Below the pieces are notes generated by a model. The model did not search any database. It was given only the letters and a program-made list of their open reading frames with translations, and was not told the origin of the DNA. From Planctomycetota bacterium (GTDB taxonomy: Bacteria > Planctomycetota > UBA8108 > JACQVS01), in NCBI GenBank assembly GCA_028280485.1, contig JANQLS010000065.1, positions 1-51,792 of the forward strand: a DNA stretch of 51,792 bases, given 5' to 3'. This document shows positions 1 through 8,397 of the stretch, piece by piece (positions within the stretch are counted from its first letter, which is position 1; each line of letters starts with the position of its first letter). The position numbers were made by a program, and so were the translations under genes.

Positions 1-729
1 GATATCTTCGGGATCCGACTTGAAGATGATGCTCCCCAGTGAAACTCCGATGACTCCGGCTACGATAGTGGTAACTGAGAGGAGGATGGCTTTTTGTGAC
101 ACGATAATAGCTCCAATTGAGGTACTGGTTAGAGCAGAAGCCGAAGCTGCTGTCGCGGTTGAAGCGGCGACTTGGGTACTCGAGTTAAGAGGATCAACTC
201 CCGCTAAGATGAGGACTGACTTACGCCAGTTCCGATCCTTTTGAGACAACTGATCTCTCAATTGCTTCAGTCCGCGTTGAATTCGAGTTCTCACGGTCGA
301 CTCGGGAAGATCTCCTTTGTCGGCGATCTCTTTCGGTGAGAGGTCTTCGAAATAACGAAGAAGTAAAGTTTGACGGTAGGGCTCGTCGAGCTTTAAAAGT
401 TGATCGACCAAACGAGAGTGAGTCTCGGCTTTTTCGACCACTTCAATTCCTTGATCCCTCCGAGTCAACTCGGGTTGGGCAACACTGACTTCTCGCTGAC
501 GACGATGGCTTTCAGCTCTATATTGACGAAAGGCTAAGTTTCTAATGACTGTTCGAAACCAAGATTTAGGTTCCCGAATGGCTGCCGACTGTGAAGCGAT
601 CCAAGCATCCTGAAGGACATCATCAGCAGTCGCATCATCGCGAACTAAACTCCGAGCTAAACTTTTTAGCCAAGCGGAGTGTTCGAGAAGATAGTCAGAG
701 CTACCGGAATATCCTTCAATCGAGGGCAT
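1..729 (-). CDS. ECF RNA polymerase sigma factor with C-terminal membrane segment (3' end cut by window)
   Basis: Reading the minus strand from the ATG at 729 gives 243 uninterrupted codons to the window edge, so the C-terminus is missing. Region 2 lies near residues 12-75, with the typical DATADDVLQDAWI stretch around residues 32-44 and SWFRTVIRNLAFRQYR after it. Region 4 lies near residues 117-155: LLLRYFEDLSPKEIADKGDL followed by the helix-turn-helix STVRTRIQRGLKQLR. An Ala/Ser/Thr-rich linker leads to a hydrophobic stretch at about residues 205-236 that should cross the membrane, so the promoter-binding part is probably tethered. Planctomycete ECF factors often carry such extensions, which are thought to act as signal input. 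The target promoters and the signal cannot be read here. The call as an ECF sigma factor is secure; the membrane tether is an inference from hydrophobicity. Confidence 0.9.
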   Translation of the reverse strand, partial: MPSIEGYSGSSDYLLEHSAWLKSLARSLVRDDATADDVLQDAWIASQSAAIREPKSWFRTVIRNLAFRQYRAESHRRQREVSVAQPELTRRDQGIEVVEKAETHSRLVDQLLKLDEPYRQTLLLRYFEDLSPKEIADKGDLPESTVRTRIQRGLKQLRDQLSQKDRNWRKSVLILAGVDPLNSSTQVAASTATAASASALTSTSIGAIIVSQKAILLSVTTIVAGVIGVSLGSIIFKSDPEDI

Positions 730-986
730 GGTTTAATTCCATCCTTAAGAGGATCACACAGGTCTTACCGAAGTCGATATCCATCAACAGTTCATACAAT
801 AGAGGATTTCTTAGGCCTAAGTCGTCCAAATCGAGAAAGCGAGGTGAAAAAGCGAAGTCGCTTCCTCTATATAGGAGTTCCAGTGAAGACGGATCTTGAT
901 TCAATTATTTTAAGATTAATTTTAGCGGATGGGGGCGCAACGCGCTAAGTGGTTGATTATTATTAACTTAAAGGGACTGAACCAGG
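730..986. other. Intergenic region upstream of the ECF gene
   Basis: AT-rich stretch upstream of the minus-strand sigma factor gene, so it should hold that gene's promoter and leader. An AAGGAT sequence lies shortly upstream of the ATG on the minus strand and may be its ribosome binding site. Short reading frames on either strand here show no recognisable domain. I see no confident promoter hexamers. Confidence 0.4.
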
Positions 987-1337
987 GTAGTAGGCACACG
1001 CCGTGTGCCGTAGTGGTAGGCTCTCCCCGCAAGCCAGCTTGGAAATATAATTTTCTTAAGATTACATTTTCAATCTACTTTCTTGAATCACCCTTCAAAC
1101 CATCTTTATTTCTTAAGCGACCCAGGGCGGCGCTTCGCTCTGCCCTGGCTATGAAGTGTCGGGCTTACAGCCCTCGGCGTTTTCAATTCCGATGACGTGA
1201 TTAACAAAGGTCAATGGTTAACTAGCCCGAAGCGCTAGCGAGGGGAAAACTCCAAGCAAAACAATATTGTTAGTTAAAACTCAATTCGAAGAGGGAAACG
1301 TCTTTGCTTCGACGGCACACAGCGTGTGCCTACTACC
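987..1337. repeat. Composite palindromic repeat segment, copy 1
   Basis: A 351-bp intergenic segment bounded by inverted copies of one palindromic repeat: about 987-1012 (core GGCACACGCCGTGTGCC) and about 1312-1337 (core GGCACACAGCGTGTGCC). Inside, in order, are a TAGTGGTAGGCTC tract (1011-1023), a hairpin with CCAGGGC/GCCCTGG arms (1121-1148), a GGGCTTACAGCCC palindrome near 1160-1172 and a single GCCCGAAGCGCTAGCGAGGG element (1217-1244). The segment at 7914-8397 carries the same modules in reversed order and orientation. The TAG stop codon of the dehydrogenase gene on the minus strand (1333-1335) lies inside the right-hand palindrome. No coding capacity was seen. Confidence 0.8.
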
Positions 1338-2595
1338 ATCGATCCACTTTATATGGCGCAATATCTAAATGCGGCTTTTCCCCACAAATGAGTTCTTTGA
1401 TCAACAAGCCCGTTGCGGGAGCCATACTCAAGCCCAGCATGTTGTGACCCGTGGCGAGGAAGGCGTTGAGCCGACCGGGAAGATTTCCGATGACGGGAGT
1501 GGTGTCGTAAGTCATGGGTCGCCAACCGAACCAATGCTCAGAAGCGACTTCAGTTAATGGTGATCTTAAATACTCTTTGGTGCCCTCGGTCAGCAAGCGC
1601 AGGCGATCGTTCTTAAAACTGGTATCGTAACCTGAAAATTCCATGATCGATCCTAAGCGTAATCCACTCTCCATCGGAGTGACGGCGACACGATGCTCAG
1701 GAAAAATCATGGGGACTCGGGGAGAGTTCTCCGGGACCGGCAAAGTGACGGAGTAACCCTTCCCCGGTTGTATGGGTATGTAAATCCCCAAGAGATCTTT
1801 TAACAACGGAGTCCAAGCCCCCGTAGCAAAAACAAAATGAGAGCCTTTGAGTTCTTGCCCGCCGGCGCGAATGCTTTGAACCTGCTGCTGAGAATGTTGA
1901 ATCGATTGAAGCTCACAGTTCTCGATAAAACTCACTCCCTTTTGAGTGAGTTGATCGATCCACGAGCTTAACAATCTCTCCGGCCGAAGATGCGCATCGC
2001 TTTCATAGAGCCAGGCTCCCGCTAAATCCCCTTTTAAGCTCGGCTCAAACTCAACGAGTTCTTTCGTCTCTAATCTTCGCGCGGGTTCGTTGAATTGAGA
2101 GCTCAAGAGATCATTCGTAGGAGAGTAGGAATTGAAAGCTTGTTGATTCTTATAAACAAACATCAAACCTTCAGTTCGATATTCACACTCGATAGAACCT
2201 GAGCCCAATAGATCTTCGTAAATATGGTGAGAGGAAGTTAAAAGAGGCTGGATGGCCCGGGCGGATTCGAGCATATCTTCTCGATTACAACGCTTCCAGA
2301 AATTGAGAAACCACCGCCAAAGCCTCAAATCGACTCGGGGACGAATTTTAAACGCTCCTCCCCCACTCAACATCGACATGATTGTCGCTTGTACGGTACC
2401 GGGTTCGGCTAAAGGAAGAACATGACTCGGGCAGATCAATCCACAGTTTCGAAAAGAGCACGCTTTTCCAATTTCCGACTTATCGACCACCGTGACCTGG
2501 AAACCGGCTTCATTGAGATAATGCGCGCAGGCGATTCCGATGATCCCTCCACCTACGATGACGACTTGCTTGGATGGATCTTCTCGAGAGCTCAT
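1333..2595 (-). CDS. FAD-dependent D-amino-acid dehydrogenase, probable D-hydroxyproline dehydrogenase
   Basis: A 420-residue DadA/DAO-family flavoenzyme. The N-terminus has the FAD dinucleotide-binding motif VVIVGGGIIGIACAHYL (about residues 11-27) followed by the acidic end of the second strand (VVDKSE). The C-terminal FAD-contacting part contains GWRPMTYDTTPVIG and ATGHNMLGLS, both typical of DadA-like enzymes. No signal peptide or transmembrane segment is present, so it is soluble or peripheral. Its start overlaps the stop of the upstream racemase gene by 4 bases, so the two are translationally coupled. Next to a 4-hydroxyproline epimerase-like gene and a DapA-type lyase, the best reading is oxidation of cis-4-hydroxy-D-proline to 1-pyrroline-4-hydroxy-2-carboxylate. 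The sequence alone would also allow a general D-amino-acid dehydrogenase. The stop codon lies in a palindromic repeat. Confidence 0.8.
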   Translation of the reverse strand: MSSREDPSKQVVIVGGGIIGIACAHYLNEAGFQVTVVDKSEIGKACSFRNCGLICPSHVLPLAEPGTVQATIMSMLSGGGAFKIRPRVDLRLWRWFLNFWKRCNREDMLESARAIQPLLTSSHHIYEDLLGSGSIECEYRTEGLMFVYKNQQAFNSYSPTNDLLSSQFNEPARRLETKELVEFEPSLKGDLAGAWLYESDAHLRPERLLSSWIDQLTQKGVSFIENCELQSIQHSQQQVQSIRAGGQELKGSHFVFATGAWTPLLKDLLGIYIPIQPGKGYSVTLPVPENSPRVPMIFPEHRVAVTPMESGLRLGSIMEFSGYDTSFKNDRLRLLTEGTKEYLRSPLTEVASEHWFGWRPMTYDTTPVIGNLPGRLNAFLATGHNMLGLSMAPATGLLIKELICGEKPHLDIAPYKVDRW

Positions 2596-3545
2596 TGAGG
2601 AATTCCAAAGCAGAAGGGATCGTTGGGATTAAAAATTAAAGTCGACTCCGCATTCACCCAAGCACTCCCCGTCAAAATGGGAATCACCCCATCAGAATCT
2701 TGTTGTTGAAACTTTGCTTCCATCACACTTCCGATGATGCTTTCTTGTCGCCAGACCTCCCCAGCTTTCACTTTCCCGTCCTCAACTAAACAGGCGAGCT
2801 TTGCACTCGTTCCCGTTCCACAGGGAGACCGATCGTAGGCCGCCCCCGGGCATAAAACGAAATTTTTACTGTGGTTGGCCGAGTCATCGGGTTCACTGAA
2901 AAGTTCGACGTGATCGATCTCCTCTCCATTGGCTCCGGTGATGCCCTCTCGAACTAAGGCATCTCGAACGGCTAAGCTGTATTGAGTTAACTCTTGCACT
3001 CGCCGAATATGCAGATCTTGACCGTGATCTTGAACCAAGTAAAACCAATTACCACCCCAAGCGACATCTCCTCGAATCGCACCGTAACCCTCAACTGAAA
3101 CTTCGACATCTTTTTTAAATCGATAACTTTTAACGTTTTCGATCGTCACGTGTTCTCGGTCTTGGTGTAAGTCGATCGTCACCACTCCCACCGGAGTTTC
3201 TAAGTGATGACGCCCAACTTCGAGACGGCCTAAATGAGCTAAGGCAACAGCAACGCCAATCGTCCCGTGTCCACACATTCCTAATACACCGACATTGTTA
3301 AAAAAGATCACACCCGCTGTACAACTCGAATCATGAGGCTCACAAATCAATGCCCCCACCCAAACATCGGACCCTCGGGGCTCATTGACGATGCCCGCTC
3401 GCCAAGAATCGAAATCCTTTTTAAATCGATCTCTACGCTCAACCAGAGTTCCGTTCCCTAAATCGGGAAAACCATCGGTGACGACTCGCGTAGGTTCTCC
3501 CCCGGTATGAGTGTCGATAATTTTTAACTGAGACGAGGTGTTCAT
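2592..3545 (-). CDS. Proline racemase family enzyme, probable 4-hydroxyproline 2-epimerase
   Basis: A 317-residue protein covering the whole proline racemase fold. Both catalytic cysteines are visible: Cys91 in GMCGHGT and Cys242 in SPCGTGTSAK. Two cysteines indicate a racemase or epimerase rather than trans-3-hydroxyproline dehydratase, which has Thr at the second position. The family is cofactor-independent and cytosolic, and interconverts trans-4-hydroxy-L-proline and cis-4-hydroxy-D-proline (or L- and D-proline). The gene is first in a minus-strand pair, and its stop overlaps the start of the FAD dehydrogenase that would use its product. The divergent operon encodes the lyase of the following step. 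Context therefore favours hydroxyproline epimerase over proline racemase; residue-level substrate determinants were not resolved. Confidence 0.85.
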   Translation of the reverse strand: MNTSSQLKIIDTHTGGEPTRVVTDGFPDLGNGTLVERRDRFKKDFDSWRAGIVNEPRGSDVWVGALICEPHDSSCTAGVIFFNNVGVLGMCGHGTIGVAVALAHLGRLEVGRHHLETPVGVVTIDLHQDREHVTIENVKSYRFKKDVEVSVEGYGAIRGDVAWGGNWFYLVQDHGQDLHIRRVQELTQYSLAVRDALVREGITGANGEEIDHVELFSEPDDSANHSKNFVLCPGAAYDRSPCGTGTSAKLACLVEDGKVKAGEVWRQESIIGSVMEAKFQQQDSDGVIPILTGSAWVNAESTLIFNPNDPFCFGIPQ

Positions 3546-3821
3546 AGTTTTTCGTAAGGATGGCAGCAGTACTTTTCTGAGCCCTTTACCGATTCAGGAG
3601 ACTCAGGGTCATAAATCTAAGAAATCTAGGCTGAAATCACCGTTCACGCTTCACTTCAAGGGGGTAGGAAGGATAAACTAAACGGTTTGTCAACAGGAGC
3701 ACACTGTACAAATTGCTTCCCAAAAATTCTATACCGAAAATCATTTCGGAATATCACGACCCTGTCGACGAATAATAATCTTAAAAGCAATCATCGACCT
3801 CACTTGGAGTCCCGTACCACA
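3546..3821. promoter_or_regulatory. Divergent promoter region between racemase and sulfatase operons
   Basis: The 276-bp gap separates the minus-strand racemase/dehydrogenase pair from the plus-strand sulfatase/lyase/sulfatase operon, so promoters for both must lie here or just inside. A shared gap would allow one regulator to control both arms. I could not identify hexamers or an operator with confidence, and no regulator gene is adjacent. An in-frame extension of the sulfatase reading frame reaches back to 3687 but carries no signal peptide and looks non-coding. Confidence 0.4.
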
Positions 3822-5462
3822 ATGCGAAAAATACTGAATGCCTGGGTCCTCACCCTCTGCCTCTTCTCGCTCAGTTCTTACACTTCACAAGCAGCGGAAC
3901 GCCCCAACATTTTATTCATCTTTACGGATGATCACGCCCCCCACGCGATCGGGGCTTACGGAGGGCACCTCAAAGTGGTCAACCCAACTCCCACCATCGA
4001 CAAGCTCGCCAGTGAGGGGATGCTCTTCGAAAACAGTTTCTGTACCAACTCCATCTGTGGCCCCAGCCGGGCGGTGATCCTCACGGGTAAACACAGCCAT
4101 AAAAATGGGTTCATGAACAATGGAAATTCCTTTAATTGGGATCAACAAACCTTCAGTAAAGTCATCCGAGAACACGGCTATCAAGCGGCCATCTACGGAA
4201 AATCTCACTTGAAGGGAAAGCCCAAGGGCTTCGATGATTGGAAAGTCTTACCCGGCCAAGGCCTCTACTACAACCCGGACATGATCACTCCCGAAGGTAG
4301 GAAAAAGATCATGGGTTACTGTACTGATGTCGTAACCGACCTCGCCGTCGAATGGCTCAAAGATAAAAGAGACCCCAAGAAGCCGTTCGTTTTGATGGTC
4401 CAGCACAAAGCTCCCCACCGGAATTGGATGCCTGCGTTGAGGCACTTGAGTCTCTACGACGACATCGATATCCCTGAGCCGGCGACTCTCTTTGATCGCT
4501 GGGAAGACAACGCCCCTCCCGCTCGGTTCCAGGAGTTAGAAATCGATCGGCATATGGATTTACACTACGACCTCTTTGTCGACCTCACCCCGGACTTCAA
4601 TCAGCCCGCGAGTCAAAAACGTCAGGATCGCTCAGCTTGGCGCAATATGAAACGGATGACGAAAGAGCAATTGGAAAAGTGGCGTGCTTTCTACGGCCCC
4701 CGGGATGCCGCATTCCATGCGATGAAACTCAAGGGCAAAGAACTCGTCCGCTGGAAATACCAACGCTACGCTAAAAACTATCTTCGTTGCATTAAAGGTG
4801 TCGACGAGAGTGTCGAGAAGCTCCAAAAGACTCTCCAAGAACTGAAGCTCGATAAAAACACCGTCGTGATTTATTCTTCGGATCAAGGATTTTATATCGG
4901 TGATCACGGTTGGTACGACAAACGTTGGATGTACGAAGAATCTTTGAAGATGCCCCTGATCGTCAAGTGGCCCGGAGTCACGGCCCCCGGCTCTCGAAAT
5001 AAATTCATGGTACAAAACTTAGATTACGCTCAAACCTTCCTCGAGATGGCTGGCGTAACCGCACCCAAAGATATGCAAGGCAGGTCTCTTGTTCCTCTTC
5101 TCAAAGGAGAGCAACCTACCAACTGGCGCAAGTCGATTTACTACCACTATTATGAATTCCCCAGCGTTCACATGATCCCTCGTCACTACGGAATCCGCAC
5201 CGAACGTTATAAATTGATGCACTTCTATCAATTTGGGAATGAATGGGAACTCTACGACCTCAAGACGGATCCCGATGAATTAACCAATCTCTACGGGAAA
5301 CCGGATGTGGCTCAGTTGACCGTAGATTTAAAGAAACAACTCGAGGATCTTCGCAAGCACTATCAAGACGATAGCGATGTAGCGGAGAAACCCGAGGAAT
5401 GGAAAAAAGAAATGCGAACGACCGCCTTAGAAGGTGGCAAGAAGAAAAACAAGAAGAAGTGA
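3822..5462 (+). CDS. Secreted type I sulfatase (arylsulfatase-like)
   Basis: A 546-residue sulfatase if started at the ATG at 3822. That start is chosen because it opens a clean signal peptide (MRKILNAWVLTLCLFSLSSY, cleavage near TSQAA) with a GGAG about 15 bases upstream; the frame is open back to 3687 without a sensible N-terminus. The alkaline-phosphatase-like core begins with PNILFIFTDDHAP, which supplies metal-binding Asp residues. The signature CGPSRAVILTG has Cys79, the residue converted to formylglycine in type I sulfatases. GQGLYY, a QHKAPHR stretch and the later YSSDQGFYIGDHGWYDKRWM are typical of the family. The C-terminus is Lys-rich. The substrate is unknown. It is the first gene of a tight operon with a DapA-type lyase and a second sulfatase, likely acting in the periplasm or outside the cell. 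No formylglycine-generating enzyme is in the window. Confidence 0.9.
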   Translation: MRKILNAWVLTLCLFSLSSYTSQAAERPNILFIFTDDHAPHAIGAYGGHLKVVNPTPTIDKLASEGMLFENSFCTNSICGPSRAVILTGKHSHKNGFMNNGNSFNWDQQTFSKVIREHGYQAAIYGKSHLKGKPKGFDDWKVLPGQGLYYNPDMITPEGRKKIMGYCTDVVTDLAVEWLKDKRDPKKPFVLMVQHKAPHRNWMPALRHLSLYDDIDIPEPATLFDRWEDNAPPARFQELEIDRHMDLHYDLFVDLTPDFNQPASQKRQDRSAWRNMKRMTKEQLEKWRAFYGPRDAAFHAMKLKGKELVRWKYQRYAKNYLRCIKGVDESVEKLQKTLQELKLDKNTVVIYSSDQGFYIGDHGWYDKRWMYEESLKMPLIVKWPGVTAPGSRNKFMVQNLDYAQTFLEMAGVTAPKDMQGRSLVPLLKGEQPTNWRKSIYYHYYEFPSVHMIPRHYGIRTERYKLMHFYQFGNEWELYDLKTDPDELTNLYGKPDVAQLTVDLKKQLEDLRKHYQDDSDVAEKPEEWKKEMRTTALEGGKKKNKKK

Positions 5463-5491
5463 TACCCTTCAACTTTAGTAGGAATTAAGAA

Positions 5492-6439
5492 ATGGATACG
5501 AGTATTTTCCAGGGTTGTATTCCCGCGATCATGACTCCCTGTAATGAGGATCGAAGCCCCAACTACGAGGCTTTAGTTCGTAAGGCACAATCCCTGATGG
5601 CAGAAGGGATGAGTGGCGTCGTTTACTGCGGATCGATGGGTGACTGGCCGTTGCTCACCGATGAACAACGACAAGAAGGCGTTAAGCGTCTTACCGAGGC
5701 AGGCGTCCCCGTGATCGTAGGAACGGGCGCTCAAAACCCAGGCCAAGCCATCGCTCACGCCGCCCACGCTCAATCCGTAGGCGCTAAAGGTCTCATGGTG
5801 ATTCCTCGCGTCCTTTCTCGAGGAACTTCCCCCATCGCTCAACGCCATCACTTTGCGGGGATCCTGAACGCAGCTCCCGATATCCCAGCGATCATTTACA
5901 ACAGCCCTTACTACGGCTTTGAAACCAAAGCGGATCTCTTCTTCGATTTGAGAAATGAGTTCCCCAATTTAATCGGCTTCAAAGAATTTGGTGGCGCAGC
6001 TTCTTTAAGTTACGCGGCTGAGCATATCACTCACAAGGACGACGACGTCTTATTGATGGTCGGCGTCGACACTCAAGTTTTCCACGGCTACATGCACTGT
6101 GGAGCGGTCGGTGCCATTACGGGAATCGGGAATTGTATTCCCAAAGAGATCCTTCACTTTGTGAAGCTTTGTGAACTCGGAGTTTCTGGGGATGCCGTCG
6201 CAAGAAAGTATGCCGCGGAATTGGATGAAGCCTTAACCGTTCTCTCCACCTTCGACGAGGGACCGGACCTCGTTCTTTATTACAAGTATCTCTTGGTGCT
6301 CTTAGGCGATTCAGATTTTGAACTCCAAATCAATCCCACGGATGCCCTGAGCCCCAGCCAGCGAACCTACTGCGAAAAACAACTTCAACTCTTCCAATCC
6401 TGGTGGGAAAGTTGGCCCGGAAAATCACACGGTAATTGA
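5492..6439 (+). CDS. DapA/DHDPS-family lyase, probable 1-pyrroline-4-hydroxy-2-carboxylate deaminase
   Basis: A 315-residue class I aldolase-fold protein of the dihydrodipicolinate synthase family. The Schiff-base lysine is in LIGFKEFGG and the catalytic tyrosine in IIYNSPYYGFETK. GSMGDWPLLT takes the place of the GTTGE/S-type substrate loop of true DHDPS, so lysine biosynthesis is unlikely. With an epimerase and a D-amino-acid dehydrogenase divergently encoded next door, the best fit is the third step of hydroxyproline catabolism, deamination and dehydration to 2-oxoglutarate semialdehyde. It has no signal peptide and is cytosolic. An AGGA lies a few bases before the ATG. The gene follows the first sulfatase after 29 bases and precedes the second by 10 bases. 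The 2-oxoglutarate semialdehyde dehydrogenase needed to finish the pathway is not in the window. Another keto-acid aldolase role remains possible. Confidence 0.8.
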   Translation: MDTSIFQGCIPAIMTPCNEDRSPNYEALVRKAQSLMAEGMSGVVYCGSMGDWPLLTDEQRQEGVKRLTEAGVPVIVGTGAQNPGQAIAHAAHAQSVGAKGLMVIPRVLSRGTSPIAQRHHFAGILNAAPDIPAIIYNSPYYGFETKADLFFDLRNEFPNLIGFKEFGGAASLSYAAEHITHKDDDVLLMVGVDTQVFHGYMHCGAVGAITGIGNCIPKEILHFVKLCELGVSGDAVARKYAAELDEALTVLSTFDEGPDLVLYYKYLLVLLGDSDFELQINPTDALSPSQRTYCEKQLQLFQSWWESWPGKSHGN

Positions 6440-6449
6440 AAGAGCGATC

Positions 6450-7907
6450 ATGACACGTTTGGTAAATCTTTTTCTGTTTAGCTCCCTCGTATTCATCTCC
6501 ACTCCTCTGTTGGCAGAAAAACCCAACATCGTTTTCTTCTTAGTCGACGATCTTGGGTACATGGATATCGGGGCCTACAATCCGAAGACGTTTTACCAAA
6601 CTCCCAACATCGACAAATTAGCGAAGACGGGGATGCGTTTTACCGATGGTTACGCTGCCAATCCGGTGTGTAGCCCCACTCGCTATAGCATCATGACGGG
6701 GAAGTACCCCACTCGAGTCGATGCCACAAACTTCTTTTCAGGGAAACGAGCGGGTAAATTTCGTCCTGCTCCTCTGAACTCGGTGATGCCCTTAGAAGAA
6801 ATCACCATCGCGGAAGCACTCAAAGATACAGGCTATAAAACCTTTTTTGCGGGCAAATGGCATTTAGGTCCCAACGAAAAGTATTGGCCTAAAAACCAGG
6901 GGTTCGATATCAACAAGGGCGGACACAGTAAAGGTGGGCCTTGGGGAGGCAATCATTACTTTTCTCCTTACGGAAATCCGCGCTTAAAAGACGGCCCTAA
7001 GGGTGAACACTTACCCCTCCGCTTGGCGGACGAGACCAACAAGTTTATCTCCGACAACAAAGATCGACCCTTCTTCGCTTACCTTTCGTTTTATTCGGTC
7101 CATACTCCTCTTCAGGGAGACAGCAAGCTCGTCAAAAAATACAAGGCCCTTGCCGAGAAGATCGAAGGTGAAGAATTCGCCGAAGAAGAGCAAGTGATCG
7201 GAAAGCGGAAACGCCGAGTTCGTATCCTTCAAAAACACGCGGTTTACGCCGCTATGATGGAGTCGATGGATACCGCCGTTGGTAAGGTCTTAGATCATTT
7301 AGAAAAACTAGGGCTTACCGAAAACACCGCGGTCTTCTTTATGAGTGACAATGGCGGTCTTTCAACATCAGAAGGTTCCCCCACCAGCAACCTTCCGTTT
7401 AGAGGTGGCAAAGGCTGGACCTATGAGGGTGGTATCCGTGAACCCTTCCTCATTCGTTATCCGAAATTAACTCAAGCGGGAGGTGTCAACTCAACACCCG
7501 TTATCAGTACGGATTTTTATCCCACGATTTTAGATATCGCTAGAGTTCCACTCAAACCCAAGCAACACTTGGATGGGAAAAGCTTAGTTCCTCTTCTCGA
7601 AGGTAAAAAGAAGCTCCAAGACCGCGCTCTTTACTGGCACTACCCGCATTACTCCAATCAAGGCGGCATCCCCAGTGGAGCTATTCGGGAAGGATCCTAC
7701 AAACTCATCGAAAGATACGAAGATGGTCGAGTGCACCTTTACGATCTCAGTAAAGACATCGGTGAAAAGAAAGACTTAGCCGAGTCTATGCCCGAGAAAG
7801 TTCAAGCCTTACGCAAAAAACTTCACGCCTGGTATAAAGAAGTCGACGCCAAATTTTTACAACCTAAGAACAAAGAGCAGGTCGAGAAACCTTGGCGGCC
7901 GGAGTAG
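6450..7907 (+). CDS. Secreted type I sulfatase (arylsulfatase A-like)
   Basis: A 485-residue protein with an N-terminal signal peptide (MTRLVNLFLFSSLVFISTPL, cleavage after LLA) and a complete sulfatase core. PNIVFFLVDDLGYMD gives the metal-binding aspartates; CSPTRYSIMTG has Cys74 as the formylglycine residue. GKWHLG (about residues 138-143) and FFMSDNGGLS supply further active-site Lys, His, Asp and Asn. It differs clearly from the first sulfatase of the operon in length and C-terminal subdomain, so the two probably attack different sulfate esters rather than being recent duplicates. It is third in the operon, starting 10 bases after the lyase gene, and should be exported. The substrate is not known. 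The gene ends 7 bases before a palindromic repeat segment that may also end transcription. Confidence 0.9.
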   Translation: MTRLVNLFLFSSLVFISTPLLAEKPNIVFFLVDDLGYMDIGAYNPKTFYQTPNIDKLAKTGMRFTDGYAANPVCSPTRYSIMTGKYPTRVDATNFFSGKRAGKFRPAPLNSVMPLEEITIAEALKDTGYKTFFAGKWHLGPNEKYWPKNQGFDINKGGHSKGGPWGGNHYFSPYGNPRLKDGPKGEHLPLRLADETNKFISDNKDRPFFAYLSFYSVHTPLQGDSKLVKKYKALAEKIEGEEFAEEEQVIGKRKRRVRILQKHAVYAAMMESMDTAVGKVLDHLEKLGLTENTAVFFMSDNGGLSTSEGSPTSNLPFRGGKGWTYEGGIREPFLIRYPKLTQAGGVNSTPVISTDFYPTILDIARVPLKPKQHLDGKSLVPLLEGKKKLQDRALYWHYPHYSNQGGIPSGAIREGSYKLIERYEDGRVHLYDLSKDIGEKKDLAESMPEKVQALRKKLHAWYKEVDAKFLQPKNKEQVEKPWRPE

Positions 7908-7913
7908 GCTCAA

Positions 7914-8397
7914 GGTAGTAGGCACACGCCGTGTGCCGTTTAAATCGAAATCGTAATTCTGATTAATTTAGTTATAACCAACCGAAACGCAGTACTGAGT
8001 CGATCCACCCCCTCTTTAATGCTTTAGACCTTTTATAACCATTGCATGATGAGTTATTACCAGGAATATAGGCGACCAAGGGCTGAAGGCCCATCACTTT
8101 ATAGCCCAGGGCAGAGCGAAGCGTCGCCCTGGGACGCCTTAGTAGTCGAATTATTCTATAATTTGGATTGGTGAGTCACAGGAATGGTTTTAAAAGAGTA
8201 ACCAAGAGCTCAGTAGATCTTAAATTGAAGAGGAAAAAACACCGTATTCAATGATAGTTGTTTAGCTCAATGGGTTGTAGCGATTTTAAATAAGCTGATT
8301 TTTTGATTAACTTAAATTGGATCAATTAAATGCTTTCGCTCCGGTACAACTCGCGGAGCGAGCCTACCACTACGGCACACGGCGTGCGCCTGCTACC
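7914..8397. repeat. Composite palindromic repeat segment, copy 2 (inverted relative to copy 1)
   Basis: A 484-bp gene-free segment bounded by palindromes at about 7914-7939 (GGCACACGCCGTGTGCC) and 8371-8397 (GGCACACGGCGTGCGCC). Inside are a GGGCTGAAGGCCC palindrome near 8090, a hairpin with CCAGGGC/GCCCTGG arms (8106-8134) and, next to the right palindrome, GAGCCTACCACTA (about 8360-8372). Read on the minus strand, the order and orientation match the segment at 987-1337, so the two are inverted homologues flanking the hydroxyproline/sulfatase module. The TAG stop of the DUF1501 gene (8393-8395) lies inside the right palindrome at the same position as in copy 1. The interior between the named modules shows no coding capacity. 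Confidence 0.8.

Noticed and set aside
3670..3700. AAACGGTTT near the sulfatase promoter as a LacI-type operator
   Set aside because: It is not a true palindrome, and no LacI-family regulator is encoded nearby.
3687..3821. Upstream in-frame extension of the first sulfatase
   Set aside because: It encodes a polar, Asn/Thr/Arg-rich stretch with no family match, and the signal peptide starts only at 3822.
5492..6439. DapA-like gene as lysine-pathway dihydrodipicolinate synthase
   Set aside because: The substrate loop is GSMGDWP rather than the DHDPS form, and all neighbours point to hydroxyproline breakdown.
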